Positions 1-9,055 of a stretch of 64,000 nt of DNA are shown piece after piece. The notes beneath the pieces were generated by a model that was not told where the DNA came from, did not search any database, and worked only from the letters and a program-made list of their open reading frames with translations. Numbering within the stretch: position 1 is the stretch's first letter; each line of letters begins with the position of its first letter. The translations under genes and the position numbers were made by a program. Location: the NCBI RefSeq assembly GCF_003721595.1, contig NZ_RJJR01000001.1, positions 186,001 to 250,000 of the forward strand, written 5' to 3'. This DNA is from Hanamia caeni. GTDB taxonomy: Bacteria > Bacteroidota > Bacteroidia > Chitinophagales > Chitinophagaceae.

Positions 1-3000
1 GGCGCTCATTTGCCGGATGCGTTTTCTACCTATATCCGCAAAATGGAACGCATCGGAAAGTACGAAGATGCAACAGGAAACTTCATTGATATTTTAATGG
101 TGGAGCTTAAAAGAGACCATAGCATTGAATATGCAAGAACGGCGCAAAGAAACTTTATTCGCAGATATTTAAATGGTAGCCGTGGTGGTGAATTAAAAGA
201 TGCAGCTATTGTGGCATTTTATACAGAAGGCTCGGAAGACTGGCGTTTTTCTTTGATAAAAATGCAATACTCATTAGAGAAAAAGAAAGATGAACTCACG
301 CCGGCAAAACGCTTTTCTTTTTTGGTAGGTAAAAATGAAAGAAGCCATACTGCTCAAAAGCAATTGGCTGGCTTACTCACGATGGATAAGGTTCCTTTGT
401 TAGAAGATATTGAAAAAGCCTTTAACATTGAAATAGTTACTATTGAATTTTTTGATAAATACAAAGAACTGTTCTTACATGTCAGCGATTTTTTTGAGAA
501 ACAGTTAGAGAAGAACCGTGAATTAAGAAATGAATTAACAGCTAAAAATATTGATCACATCAGCTTTACAAAAAAATTATTAGGCCAGATTGTGTTCCTG
601 TATTTTCTGCAAAAGAAAGGCTGGCTGGGCGTAGATAAAAGCGGGAAGTGGGGTGAAGGAGATAAAAAATTCCTTCGTTCGTTATTGGAAAAAGCAACAT
701 CTGCCAAAAAGAATTATTACACTGATTACCTGCAATACCTTTTTTACGAAGCCCTCGCAGAAGAAAGGCGCAATGCCGCCGACCCTTCTTATTATCGCTT
801 GCTGGATTGCAAAATTCCATTTCTGAACGGTGGATTGTTTGAAGCGGATTATGATTGGGAAAACATTACGGTTAAAATCCCCAATGAATTTTTTACCAAT
901 GAAAATATAACTAAAGAAGGTGATACGGGTGATGGTATTTTAGATGTATTCGACCGGTACAATTTTACGGTAAAAGAAGATGAGCCTTTGGAGAAAGAAG
1001 TAGCGGTGGACCCGGAAATGCTGGGGAAAGTCTTTGAAAAGTTACTCGAAGTAAAAGACCGTAAAAGCAAAGGCGCTTTTTATACACCCAGGGAAATTGT
1101 GCATTATATGTGCCAGGAAAGCCTGATCAATTATTTAGATACAGCGCTTAATAATGAACCTGCTGCTTATCAAAAACTGGGTACTGCTCAAACGGATATG
1201 TTTGGTAACAAAGTCCGTAAAGGGCAACTGGCGTTGGAAGCAGAATTTGGGGCCACCATAAAAGTTCCGAAGCAGGATTTAGAAAAGTTTATAAGGGAAG
1301 GAAATTCAGCCATTGATAATGACGCCAGGGTGGAAAAAGCCGGCCGCGAAACGGTTAGGTATTCATATCATTTGCCCGAAAGTATCCGTACTTATGCGGC
1401 GGATATTGATAAAGCCCTTGCCGGTATAAGAGTTTGCGATCCTGCTATTGGCAGTGGCGCTTTTCCCGTAGGTATTATGAATGAAATTGTAAAAGCGAGA
1501 GAGATACTCACCACTTATTTACCTGCAAAAAAACAAAAAGAAAGAACTGCCTATGAATTTAAAAGGCATTGCATACAGGAAAGTATTTATGGAGTGGATA
1601 TTGACCACTCTGCCATTGACATCGCTAAACTTCGTTTATGGCTTTCACTGGTGGTGGATGAACAGGATCTAAGTACTGTAAAACCCTTGCCCAACTTGGA
1701 TTATAAAATTGTTTGGGGAAACTCTTTAATTGGGATGCCGGAAGGGTCATTCAGAAATGCAAAATTGGAGGATGAAATACAAGTATTAAAAGAAGAGCTA
1801 TTTAATGAAACCAATAAACCTACTAAAGATAAATTACGCGAAAAGATTAATAAAAAAATCCGGCAGTTATTGGACAGTGCTGAACAATTTGCCGGATACA
1901 AAATTGATTTTGATTTCAAATTATTTTTTAGCGAGGTGTTCCATGAAAAGAAAGGATTTGATATGGTAATTGGGAATCCGCCTTATGTGGATATAAAAAA
2001 ACTGCCACCACTTGAAGTGCGATATTATTTTAAAGAATTTAAGACATGCCAAAACCGCATAAATCTTTATTCAATCTTTATTGAAAAAGGCTATGGTCTA
2101 ATAAACACAAATGGTACTTTAGTTTTCATTAACCCTAATTCTATACTTATTAATGAGTCTTATAAAAAAATAAGAGCACTTATATTTGATAGTGTTAGTC
2201 TAATAATAAAATTACCGGATGCGATTTTTGAGAAGGCAATTGTGGAAACAATAATATTATTGCTTTCAAAAGGATCTAATAAGGATACCATCCAGGGGAA
2301 ATATTATCACAATAATGATTCAGTAAATTTTGCGAATATTGTTTTCAATTTGTATAAAAGAAAAGATTGGTTAGAAGACCCGGAATTACGTTTCAATATT
2401 TTTACGGATGATGTAAATGGAAAAATAATCAAAAAGATTGAATTGAATGCGGACTCTTTAGATAAGTATGCTGATTTCTCATTAGGTATTACACCATATG
2501 ATAAATATCAAGGCCATTCTGAAAGTTTGATAAAAAACAGAAAATTTCACTCTGAAAAAAAGTTAACTGCTGATTATGTACCATTGATTTCAGGGAAGAA
2601 TATTCACCGCTACTTTATTACTAATGAAATTGATGAGTACTTAAGATATGGAAAATGGTTAGGTGCTCCCAGGGAAAAGAGATTCTTCATAAACCCTAAA
2701 ATTATTGTGAGGCAAATTATTTCTGGAACACCTTTACGTATTTATGCCGGTTACTCTGAAATGCCACGATATTTTACCCAAATTGGATTTTCCATAATTT
2801 CTAAATCGAATAATAAAGAGGAATTAAAATTTATTCTTGCTATACTTAATTCATTATTAATGAATTTTTATCATGGAAATAAATTCCTTGATTTAGAAAA
2901 AATTTTGTTTCAAAAAATTTTGATCGGGAATTGCAAGAAATTTCCAATTGCAAAGCCAAAAACGATAAAACCCTTCATTACACTTGTTGACAAAATCCTC

Positions 3001-3153
3001 GAAGCAAAAAAATCAGACCCCGCAGCCAATACTTCCCGGTGGGAAAAACAAATAGATATAATGGTCTATCATCTTTACAATCTTACTTACGAAGAAGCGA
3101 AAATTATAGAGCCAGAATTAAGTGAGGCGGAATTTGAAAAATATAAACTGTAA
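1..3153 (+). CDS. Eco57I-like type IIG restriction-modification protein (5' end outside window)
   Basis: Combined restriction and N6-adenine methylation enzyme of the Eco57I type. The frame is open to base 1, so the true start lies to the left; 1,050 residues are visible. SAM-binding motif I reads DPAIGSGAF near residue 480 and the catalytic motif NPPY lies at 659-662. GAFYTPREIV near residue 358 is typical of these methyltransferases. The part after about residue 815 looks like the target-recognition domain. The N-terminal part (with EDWRFSLIK) resembles the nuclease and linker section of such fusions, but I cannot confirm a complete PD-ExK triad. It is followed on the same strand, 18 bases later, by an AbiTii gene. 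A lone methyltransferase or a BREX PglX are less likely alternatives. Confidence 0.85.
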   Translation, partial: GAHLPDAFSTYIRKMERIGKYEDATGNFIDILMVELKRDHSIEYARTAQRNFIRRYLNGSRGGELKDAAIVAFYTEGSEDWRFSLIKMQYSLEKKKDELTPAKRFSFLVGKNERSHTAQKQLAGLLTMDKVPLLEDIEKAFNIEIVTIEFFDKYKELFLHVSDFFEKQLEKNRELRNELTAKNIDHISFTKKLLGQIVFLYFLQKKGWLGVDKSGKWGEGDKKFLRSLLEKATSAKKNYYTDYLQYLFYEALAEERRNAADPSYYRLLDCKIPFLNGGLFEADYDWENITVKIPNEFFTNENITKEGDTGDGILDVFDRYNFTVKEDEPLEKEVAVDPEMLGKVFEKLLEVKDRKSKGAFYTPREIVHYMCQESLINYLDTALNNEPAAYQKLGTAQTDMFGNKVRKGQLALEAEFGATIKVPKQDLEKFIREGNSAIDNDARVEKAGRETVRYSYHLPESIRTYAADIDKALAGIRVCDPAIGSGAFPVGIMNEIVKAREILTTYLPAKKQKERTAYEFKRHCIQESIYGVDIDHSAIDIAKLRLWLSLVVDEQDLSTVKPLPNLDYKIVWGNSLIGMPEGSFRNAKLEDEIQVLKEELFNETNKPTKDKLREKINKKIRQLLDSAEQFAGYKIDFDFKLFFSEVFHEKKGFDMVIGNPPYVDIKKLPPLEVRYYFKEFKTCQNRINLYSIFIEKGYGLINTNGTLVFINPNSILINESYKKIRALIFDSVSLIIKLPDAIFEKAIVETIILLLSKGSNKDTIQGKYYHNNDSVNFANIVFNLYKRKDWLEDPELRFNIFTDDVNGKIIKKIELNADSLDKYADFSLGITPYDKYQGHSESLIKNRKFHSEKKLTADYVPLISGKNIHRYFITNEIDEYLRYGKWLGAPREKRFFINPKIIVRQIISGTPLRIYAGYSEMPRYFTQIGFSIISKSNNKEELKFILAILNSLLMNFYHGNKFLDLEKILFQKILIGNCKKFPIAKPKTIKPFITLVDKILEAKKSDPAANTSRWEKQIDIMVYHLYNLTYEEAKIIEPELSEAEFEKYKL

Positions 3154-3171
3154 CCATTTACTTGATAACAA

Positions 3172-4152
3172 ATGTCAGAAAATTCTATTCTCGAAGAAAT
3201 AATTGCTGATTTAGTTGATAGTGATAAATCATTAGTTGGGCCGTTAACAAAACTTCAGTATTTCGCTAAACGAACTAAAAATGTCGAGTTACTTCAGTAC
3301 GTTTTAGCAGAATTGAATGGCTATAAAAAACATGGAACCCTTCCCGATTATCGAATTACTTCTGCCCTCATTCATGTAGATATTCAGTTTGGTAATGTGA
3401 CTAATTCCGGCCTTGAAATTCCAATAGAAATGCTTGAAGAAAATAATAGAGACGCCTTTCGTAAATTTTATTTGACAGACTCTGTCACAGTATTAGAACA
3501 GATGGCCATTAGGAAAGAAGATACAAATAATGAAAGCCAATACCTGGTTTTTAATTTTCCACTTACATTGATACATTTATTTCAGGATGCAGCTTCAAGA
3601 TTGTACAGGAACCCATATTACAGGGCAAAAGTAGTTGGAGTTAGGATGCTTGGGAATTGGAATATCATACCCACTGCATTAACTTCAATCAGATCAAGGT
3701 TACTTTCATTTTGTATGGAAATAGGCGACACATTTGGTTATAATTTAGAAATAGATTCATTCAATAAATCCCAAACCTCTAACAATGAAAAAATTATACA
3801 TTTTATGAGTACAATAATTAATAACAATGGTGATGGAAACTTGATCAACTCTGGCCATAATGCCAATATTCATTCTATTATAACCATCAGCGAAGGCAAT
3901 AGAGAACAATTGAATAATAAACTGCGGGAATTGGGTATTGATACTACTGATATTGAAGAATTAAATGAAATAATTGAAGAAGAGAAATTACCAAGTGTTG
4001 AAAATAAAAAATTAGGAAATAAGTCCATTGACTGGATTACGAGAGTTTCCGGGAAAGCTTTAAAAGGGGTGGGTTCGATTGCAAAAGAAGTGACCTCATC
4101 ATTGCTTGCTAATATTTTAATGCAATACCTTGGCATACCGCCGATTAGTTAA
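3172..4152 (+). CDS. AbiTii-domain protein
   Basis: 326-residue protein whose first 90 residues match the AbiTii pattern: a helical start (SILEEIIADLVDSDKSL), then a run ending in LAELNGYKK. AbiTii proteins are linked with abortive infection and defence islands, but their biochemical activity is not established. The middle (residues 90-200) is a mixed alpha/beta region. Around residue 225 there is an Asn/Gly-rich stretch (NNNGDGNLINSGHNANIHS) of the kind often seen in these proteins before a small C-terminal helical part. The last 30 residues are moderately hydrophobic (SLLANILMQYLGI) and could touch the membrane. The gene starts 18 bases after the restriction-modification gene, which suggests one transcript. 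Family call from pattern only. Confidence 0.7.
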   Translation: MSENSILEEIIADLVDSDKSLVGPLTKLQYFAKRTKNVELLQYVLAELNGYKKHGTLPDYRITSALIHVDIQFGNVTNSGLEIPIEMLEENNRDAFRKFYLTDSVTVLEQMAIRKEDTNNESQYLVFNFPLTLIHLFQDAASRLYRNPYYRAKVVGVRMLGNWNIIPTALTSIRSRLLSFCMEIGDTFGYNLEIDSFNKSQTSNNEKIIHFMSTIINNNGDGNLINSGHNANIHSIITISEGNREQLNNKLRELGIDTTDIEELNEIIEEEKLPSVENKKLGNKSIDWITRVSGKALKGVGSIAKEVTSSLLANILMQYLGIPPIS

Positions 4153-4181
4153 TTACCTTTTTAATTTTTATATTTTAAGTA

Positions 4182-4817
4182 ATGCCAGCAATCACTAAAA
4201 ATTCTTATTCTCAGGAACAGCATCCGTGGAACTGGTATATTCCAAGGGATGCAACAAAATTATTAATTGGAACATTTCCAACTGCTGCAAGAAACAGGAA
4301 ACATGATTTCTTTTATTGCAGTTCTACTAATCGTTTTTGGGAGGTTGTTGCGAGAGTTGCGGAGCATCCACTTGAATTGCTCAATGGAGAAAATGCAATC
4401 GAAGAAAGGAAAGAAATTTTAGGAAGATTGAAATTGGGCTTAACTGATATAGGCAGAATAATTTATCGCCAGCAAGCCAGTTCAAAAGATCATAGCCTTT
4501 TCCCAGTAGAATTTATGGACATCTTCCAAATTCTAAAGGATCATCCAGTTATTCAATTATTAATAGTATCAGGAAATTCGCAAGGAAACAGTTCACTAAG
4601 CTGGTTCTGTATCTTTTGTTCACTTAATGATATTAAACTGAATGTAAAGGAATTGAAAAAGCAACATGAAACCGAAATATCTATGGCAGACAGAAGGGTG
4701 AAAGTATTGCTTGCCTATTCCCCAAGCAGATTATCAAGAATTACAACCGAAAAGCTGATTGATAGTTACAGGGAGATGTTGTCTCAATCAGCTACACCTT
4801 TGCCACACTTTGTTTAA
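4182..4817 (+). CDS. uracil-DNA glycosylase-like protein
   Basis: 211 residues resembling a uracil-DNA glycosylase superfamily branch. The early segment LLIGTFPTAARNRKHDFFYC followed by NRFWEV matches the GxFPP ... FYY ... NRFW layout of mismatch-specific (MUG/UdgX-like) glycosylases. The later LLIVSGNSQGNSS stands where the family has its second active-site loop, and VLLAYSPSRLSR resembles the motif that contacts DNA (usual form xLPSPS). Members of this fold remove uracil or other damaged bases. In a defence-like series it could act on modified phage DNA or be a degenerate sensor; that is inference. It starts 29 bases after the AbiTii gene. Substrate and activity cannot be read from the sequence. 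Confidence 0.6.
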   Translation: MPAITKNSYSQEQHPWNWYIPRDATKLLIGTFPTAARNRKHDFFYCSSTNRFWEVVARVAEHPLELLNGENAIEERKEILGRLKLGLTDIGRIIYRQQASSKDHSLFPVEFMDIFQILKDHPVIQLLIVSGNSQGNSSLSWFCIFCSLNDIKLNVKELKKQHETEISMADRRVKVLLAYSPSRLSRITTEKLIDSYREMLSQSATPLPHFV

Positions 4818-4872
4818 AATGAAATCAAAGGCAAATTCCTGGTTTTTTTAACTATAACCAAACAAACAATTT

Positions 4873-6108
4873 ATGAGCAGCAACTCCGTTTATCGTTTAA
4901 ATAATGAAGTCTTATCCAACACTATTAAACATGCAACAAAGCGATTGCTATACATGGCACCGGGAGTTACTAAGTCTGTTGCTATTGAGTTAAACAATGC
5001 CTGGGAACGAATCGGAATTGACAACGTGAATATCATTCTGGATGTTGATGCTGAAATATTTCGGTTAGGTTATGGTGAAATTGAAGCACTAACTATGCTT
5101 GAGACTAAAGCTAGGGAAAAAGGAACTTTAATTTCACACCAGCCCGGAGTTAGAATTGGTTTATTGATTGCTGATGAAGAGGTCATTGTCTATACTCCAA
5201 CCCCTCTTTTGATTGAAGCTGATTCAAAACAACCTGATCACCCTAATGCTATTCGATTGGCCGCTTTACCCAAAAATATAGCCAAAGATTTGGGTTTAGG
5301 GCCCCAGGGAATAATAGATCAAAATATAGGACTAGAAAAGGCCCCTTCAAAAGCTATTGAGAAAGTGGCGGAGGAATTAAAGCTTAACCCGCCGATGAAA
5401 TTTAATGTGGCAAAAACAATCATGGTCTTTAATTCCAGGTTCGAGTTTGTTGAATTTGAATTAAAAAACTGTTTTATTTCCAGAAAAGAAGTTCCACTTA
5501 AGAGTGATTTGTTTGGATTAGCTAAAGGTGATAAAGCCTATGACAGTTTAAGAAGCTCATTTAAATTAATTGGGAAGAATAGTAAAATTTCAGAAAAGAA
5601 ATTATCCGATAAAAAGAAAAAAATTACTGACCGTTTTTTAATACAGATAAAAGGCTATGGTGCAGTTATTTTAAGAAGCAAAAAAGATGAGTTTGATAAA
5701 GAAATCATCATTTTTAAAGAAGAAATAAAAAAATTCCAGAATGAGATTGAAAATAAATTAAATCAAGAAATTTCGCAGAATAAAAAAACTCTGATAGCTG
5801 CATTGTTACCTGCAGTAAAAAGAAAGCCTCCGGAACGGTGGTCAAAATTTATTTCTTATACTGATAAAAAAGAAAAGGATAAAGAAATCGAAGAATTGCT
5901 CAATAATGAGATCTCTGATGCTTTTGGATCTGCAAAAAAATTAGTCGATGAAATGGATGCCTCAATAGTTTACAAAGGGATTACCTACGAACTGTTAAAT
6001 GATCAAAAGTTCATTGATGCAGCCACGAAAGCTTTACCAACAATGAAGTCCTTTCATTGGGAAAAGCCGGGAGTGTTGTCTGAAAAACAAAATAGTGAAA
6101 ATAAATAG
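4873..6108 (+). CDS. phospholipase D-like fold protein lacking HKD residues
   Basis: 411 residues. The first 120 look like a PLD-fold half: an opening helix (IKHATKRLLYMAPGV), a strand IILDVDAEIFRLGYG, then VRIGLLIADEEVIVYTPTPLL. In active PLD proteins the last part carries HxK(x4)D; here the His and Lys positions are occupied by other residues and only the Asp remains, so nuclease or lipase activity is unlikely. The rest is lysine- and glutamate-rich, with a probable coiled coil at about residues 270-310 (DEFDKEIIIFKEEIKKFQNE) and no family I recognise. The next gene starts 5 bases after its stop, so the two are probably co-translated. Possible roles are nucleic-acid sensing or a defence accessory; both are guesses. 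Confidence 0.5.
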   Translation: MSSNSVYRLNNEVLSNTIKHATKRLLYMAPGVTKSVAIELNNAWERIGIDNVNIILDVDAEIFRLGYGEIEALTMLETKAREKGTLISHQPGVRIGLLIADEEVIVYTPTPLLIEADSKQPDHPNAIRLAALPKNIAKDLGLGPQGIIDQNIGLEKAPSKAIEKVAEELKLNPPMKFNVAKTIMVFNSRFEFVEFELKNCFISRKEVPLKSDLFGLAKGDKAYDSLRSSFKLIGKNSKISEKKLSDKKKKITDRFLIQIKGYGAVILRSKKDEFDKEIIIFKEEIKKFQNEIENKLNQEISQNKKTLIAALLPAVKRKPPERWSKFISYTDKKEKDKEIEELLNNEISDAFGSAKKLVDEMDASIVYKGITYELLNDQKFIDAATKALPTMKSFHWEKPGVLSEKQNSENK

Positions 6109-6113
6109 TTATA

Positions 6114-6692
6114 ATGGAATCAACAGCAAGTTTCCGTGTTATAAAAAGCGAGCTGCTCAATGCTTTGAAGCAGATTCAAAGAGTCGAGAAGTCAACGAAA
6201 AAGAAATTAAGCACCTTAGATGTAACTTTAATTGACGGCTTGTTGCAGATGGCCATCCCGGGCATTCAATTAAATATAATTGCAGCCACTAAAGGCAGCG
6301 CTAAATTTACAGTCCGGTTATGGTATTTTACAGATATTATTAAGTCGGAGAGGGATAATACACTTCATTTTGAACTAACTGAAAATCGTTTAAGTATAAG
6401 AAAACTTTCCTTTCCGGTTCTAACCACATTTTTTGAAACCGACCGTATCTTACGAAGTATAAATCTACCGCTCAATTATACAGACATGGATTTAGTTAAA
6501 CTGTTATTGTCAGGTAAATATACAGATGAAGAAATAGTTTTTAATGACCTCGATAAAGAAGCTCTCACTGCAATGCGTAGGGTTAAGGCAGATATAAGTA
6601 AGATCATTTTAATGATGAAAGCTTACGGTTTCAAACGGAAAGAAGTAGAGGAATTAATTCAAAACAAGCTAAAGGAAAATGAGAATGGCTAA
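6114..6692 (+). CDS. small unknown protein coupled to the PLD-like gene
   Basis: 192 residues, family not recognised. The first 110 residues alternate helix and strand (FRVIKSELLNALKQIQRV, then LDVTLIDGLLQMAIPGIQLNI and FTVRLWYFTDIIKS). This loosely recalls one domain of a DNA sliding clamp, where a helix packs on a curved sheet. I rate that resemblance as weak. The C-terminal 50 residues are helical and basic (KADISKIILMMKAYGFKRKEVEEL). It follows the PLD-like gene by 5 bases and precedes the HipA-like kinase by 89 bases, so it may be its neighbour's partner. No signal peptide or membrane segment is visible. Confidence 0.4.
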   Translation: MESTASFRVIKSELLNALKQIQRVEKSTKKKLSTLDVTLIDGLLQMAIPGIQLNIIAATKGSAKFTVRLWYFTDIIKSERDNTLHFELTENRLSIRKLSFPVLTTFFETDRILRSINLPLNYTDMDLVKLLLSGKYTDEEIVFNDLDKEALTAMRRVKADISKIILMMKAYGFKRKEVEELIQNKLKENENG

Positions 6693-6781
6693 AGTCAGGA
6701 AAAAAATTGGTAAGAAAATAAGGATAGTACATTGGAATTAAATAAATAACTGGGGTAAGGAAAACAAAATGAACTTTAGGT

Positions 6782-7789
6782 ATGAAAGGCAATCTAAGAA
6801 TTGAGACTTCATTAAATTGTTCAGGGAAACTTTTTAACGAACAAACAATCCCTTTATTAAAAGAGAAAAATTATATCGTTAAAAACTATGATCTGGATGG
6901 TGATGCCCCTAAGCAATTTATTAAGGCCTATTTTTTTAAAGAAGATAGTGGCGTAAAAAAATTAAATCCCAATTCATGGTTTTCTTATATTGCAAAGACT
7001 GCTGAAAAATGGTATCCACACGAATCTGTAATTGAATTTATGATTAATCGGATTGGGCAGGTACTCGGTATAAATATGAACGAAATTTGTTTGGTCAAAG
7101 CCAATGGCCAAATTCGATTCCTAAGTAAGTACTTCTTGAATAAGAACGAAAACCTGGTACATGGTGCTGAAATTTGTGGGGAACATCTGGGGGATATGCT
7201 TTTGGCTAAAGAAATAGCTGATCATAAAAAGACTTCAAGGGAACTTTTTACGTTTGAATTTATTAAGGATGCGATTAGAGCTGTTTTCCCCGGGAGTTTT
7301 GAGCAATTAACTTTAGATCTTGTTAAAATGCTTGCCTTTGATGCATTAGTAGGCAATAATGACAGGCATTTTTATAACTGGGGAGTCATTGCTACAAAGA
7401 AAAAAATCAGTATATTACCTACCTTTGCCCCCGTTTATGATTCGGCAAGAGGTTTGTTATGGAATAGAAGTGATGACAACATCATAAATTTACTCAGGAA
7501 TCATAAAAACGGTAGCAAAAAGGTTTTAAATTATATTCAGGAAGCATGTCCAAGAATTAGTATTGAAAGTAATACAGAGGCCAATCACTTTGAATTAATG
7601 GACTTTATTGTGAGGTACAATGATGAATATCGGCAAATTATCAAAGAATTCGCATGTACAGAAAATGAAGAAAAAGTTTTGAAGATGTTAAGAAAAGAGT
7701 TTTTTCCATTTTTTATTTGTGAACGGTCTGAATTAATAACATTAATTTTAAAAACGAGATTTAAAAAAGTTAGAGGTATTTTAATATGA
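6782..7789 (+). CDS. HipA-like protein kinase (kinase core only)
   Basis: 335-residue HipA/CtkA-type kinase core. The catalytic segment GNNDRHFYNWG (around residues 191-201) matches the NxDxHxxN signature, with D194 as the likely catalytic base and N199 as metal ligand. YDSARG (D220) stands where the kinase DFG-equivalent Asp is expected. HipA kinases phosphorylate targets such as aminoacyl-tRNA synthetases and arrest growth. The usual N-terminal subdomain of HipA is absent here and appears as the next gene, which overlaps by four bases (ATGA). That recalls the three-gene HipBST systems, where HipS is the detached N-terminal subdomain, but the order there is S then T. No DNA-binding HipB partner is adjacent. 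Confidence 0.7.
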   Translation: MKGNLRIETSLNCSGKLFNEQTIPLLKEKNYIVKNYDLDGDAPKQFIKAYFFKEDSGVKKLNPNSWFSYIAKTAEKWYPHESVIEFMINRIGQVLGINMNEICLVKANGQIRFLSKYFLNKNENLVHGAEICGEHLGDMLLAKEIADHKKTSRELFTFEFIKDAIRAVFPGSFEQLTLDLVKMLAFDALVGNNDRHFYNWGVIATKKKISILPTFAPVYDSARGLLWNRSDDNIINLLRNHKNGSKKVLNYIQEACPRISIESNTEANHFELMDFIVRYNDEYRQIIKEFACTENEEKVLKMLRKEFFPFFICERSELITLILKTRFKKVRGILI

Positions 7790-8187
7790 TACGCAAAATT
7801 ATGAATTGGTTTAGCAAAGGTGATAATGATCCGGAATGGTCAGTCGAACTGCCCAAAGGCGAAACTGCTAAATTTATACTTAAAGTAGATAATATTCGGG
7901 TCGGAACATTGCATTGTGAAAAGGGAGCCTGGTTCTTTAAATACTCAGAAGAATTTAAAAATCACTCACATATCTACAATCGGATTGTAGGTTTCCCTGA
8001 TTTGAATAAAACCTATACCAGCGACACGCTTTGGCCATTCTTCCGTATTCGTATTCCCGGTTTGAAGCAACCGGCTATTCAGGAGATTATGTCAAAAGAA
8101 AAAATAGATAAATCAAACGAAGTTGAACTATTAAAGCGCTTTGGCCATAAGTCTATTAGTAATTCTTATGAGTTGGAATCTGCCTGA
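7786..8187 (+). CDS. HipS-like protein (detached HipA N-terminal subdomain)
   Basis: 133 residues resembling HipA N-terminal subdomain 1: VGTLHCEKGAWFFKYSEEF followed by FPDLNKTYTSDTLWPFFRIRIP matches the family pattern (G.L...g.w.F.Y...w, then .FP...y....L.pfF..R.P). In HipBST systems this small protein restrains the kinase. Here the ATG lies inside the final codons of the kinase gene (overlap 7786-7789), so translation is probably coupled and the two proteins are likely made in fixed ratio. The C-terminal 40 residues (KEKIDKSNEVELLKRFGHKS) continue the HipA-like helical part. It is the last gene of the plus-strand series; a 227-base gap follows. Confidence 0.65.
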   Translation: MIRKIMNWFSKGDNDPEWSVELPKGETAKFILKVDNIRVGTLHCEKGAWFFKYSEEFKNHSHIYNRIVGFPDLNKTYTSDTLWPFFRIRIPGLKQPAIQEIMSKEKIDKSNEVELLKRFGHKSISNSYELESA

Positions 8188-8414
8188 TACTAGAGTTTTA
8201 CCAAATTATTTTCTTTTCCGGCTTTCGATACATAATTTTTCTTCTTAAAAGTCTTTGGTATAATACTTCATAAAGATTTACAAGCATCTTTGTATTCGCT
8301 GGAATATTTATCATGATTCTGAGATATTTCAAAAATATAGTATAGAGTCTTGAAAAGCTCACTTACAAATAAAAGAGATTTATATTGTAAAAATTAAAAG
8401 TATAGTTTCTGTTT

Positions 8415-9029
8415 TTACTTATCTCCAAACATATACTCATAGCCTTCTTCACCTAATAATGAAGTAAAATAAAATTTACTAAACTTAAATCCCAAGCTCC
8501 ACGACCATATTTTTATTTGAGAATTTGCATTTTTGATTGGAGGAATAAACAACATATAGCCAAGTGTTTTATCAGGATGACGTTTATCAAAAAATACTAA
8601 GCAATTTTCTTTTTGGAAGGAATTGAACTTATTACAAATAAAGGTGTCCTTACTTTTTTGAATAGGGATTGCAGCTAAATTTTCTGCAAGTTTTTTCTCT
8701 TTATTCTCTACTAAATAATTATAAAGTTCATTAATTGATTTTTTTAAATAATCGGTTTTTTCGGCAGGGATTTCATTAAGAGCTAATTGGCCAGTATGTA
8801 ATGAATCTCCTTTAATATTAATAAAAAGAAAATGTTCAAGTAAGTATTCGAGATGTGCGGAATCAGTAACATCTGCTTTCTGATTTATATTGCTGATAAT
8901 GTAATTTTTAAAATCAAAAAATAAATTCATCTCTTTTTGTTCGTTTACTGTGTACGTCACTTTCTGGCTAAAAGAATTTGAGCTAATGAACAGAGCTAAA
9001 ACTAAAACGAAATATTTTTTTTGTTTCAT
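8415..9029 (-). CDS. exported protein of unknown function
   Basis: 204 residues from the ATG at 9029. This start gives a clean signal peptide (KKYFVLVLALFISSNSFSQ) ending in the SxSFSQ cleavage pattern common in Bacteroidota; an in-frame TTG at 9062 would add a poor N-terminus. After the signal there is a helical region (residues 30-120) and then a mixed C-terminal part with a Cys pair around residues 138 and 149 (FICNKFNSFQKENCLVFFD). I recognise no family. It lies 26 bases after a lipoprotein gene on the same strand, so the two are probably made together; the smaller one could be a partner or periplasmic protector of the larger. Confidence 0.6.
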   Translation of the reverse strand: MKQKKYFVLVLALFISSNSFSQKVTYTVNEQKEMNLFFDFKNYIISNINQKADVTDSAHLEYLLEHFLFINIKGDSLHTGQLALNEIPAEKTDYLKKSINELYNYLVENKEKKLAENLAAIPIQKSKDTFICNKFNSFQKENCLVFFDKRHPDKTLGYMLFIPPIKNANSQIKIWSWSLGFKFSKFYFTSLLGEEGYEYMFGDK

Positions 9030-9055
9030 AATAATCTGGTTATTTATGAGATAAT

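Noticed and set aside
1..3153. BREX PglX instead of type IIG enzyme
   Set aside because: No other BREX genes (brxA, brxB, brxC, pglZ, brxL) are visible in the window.
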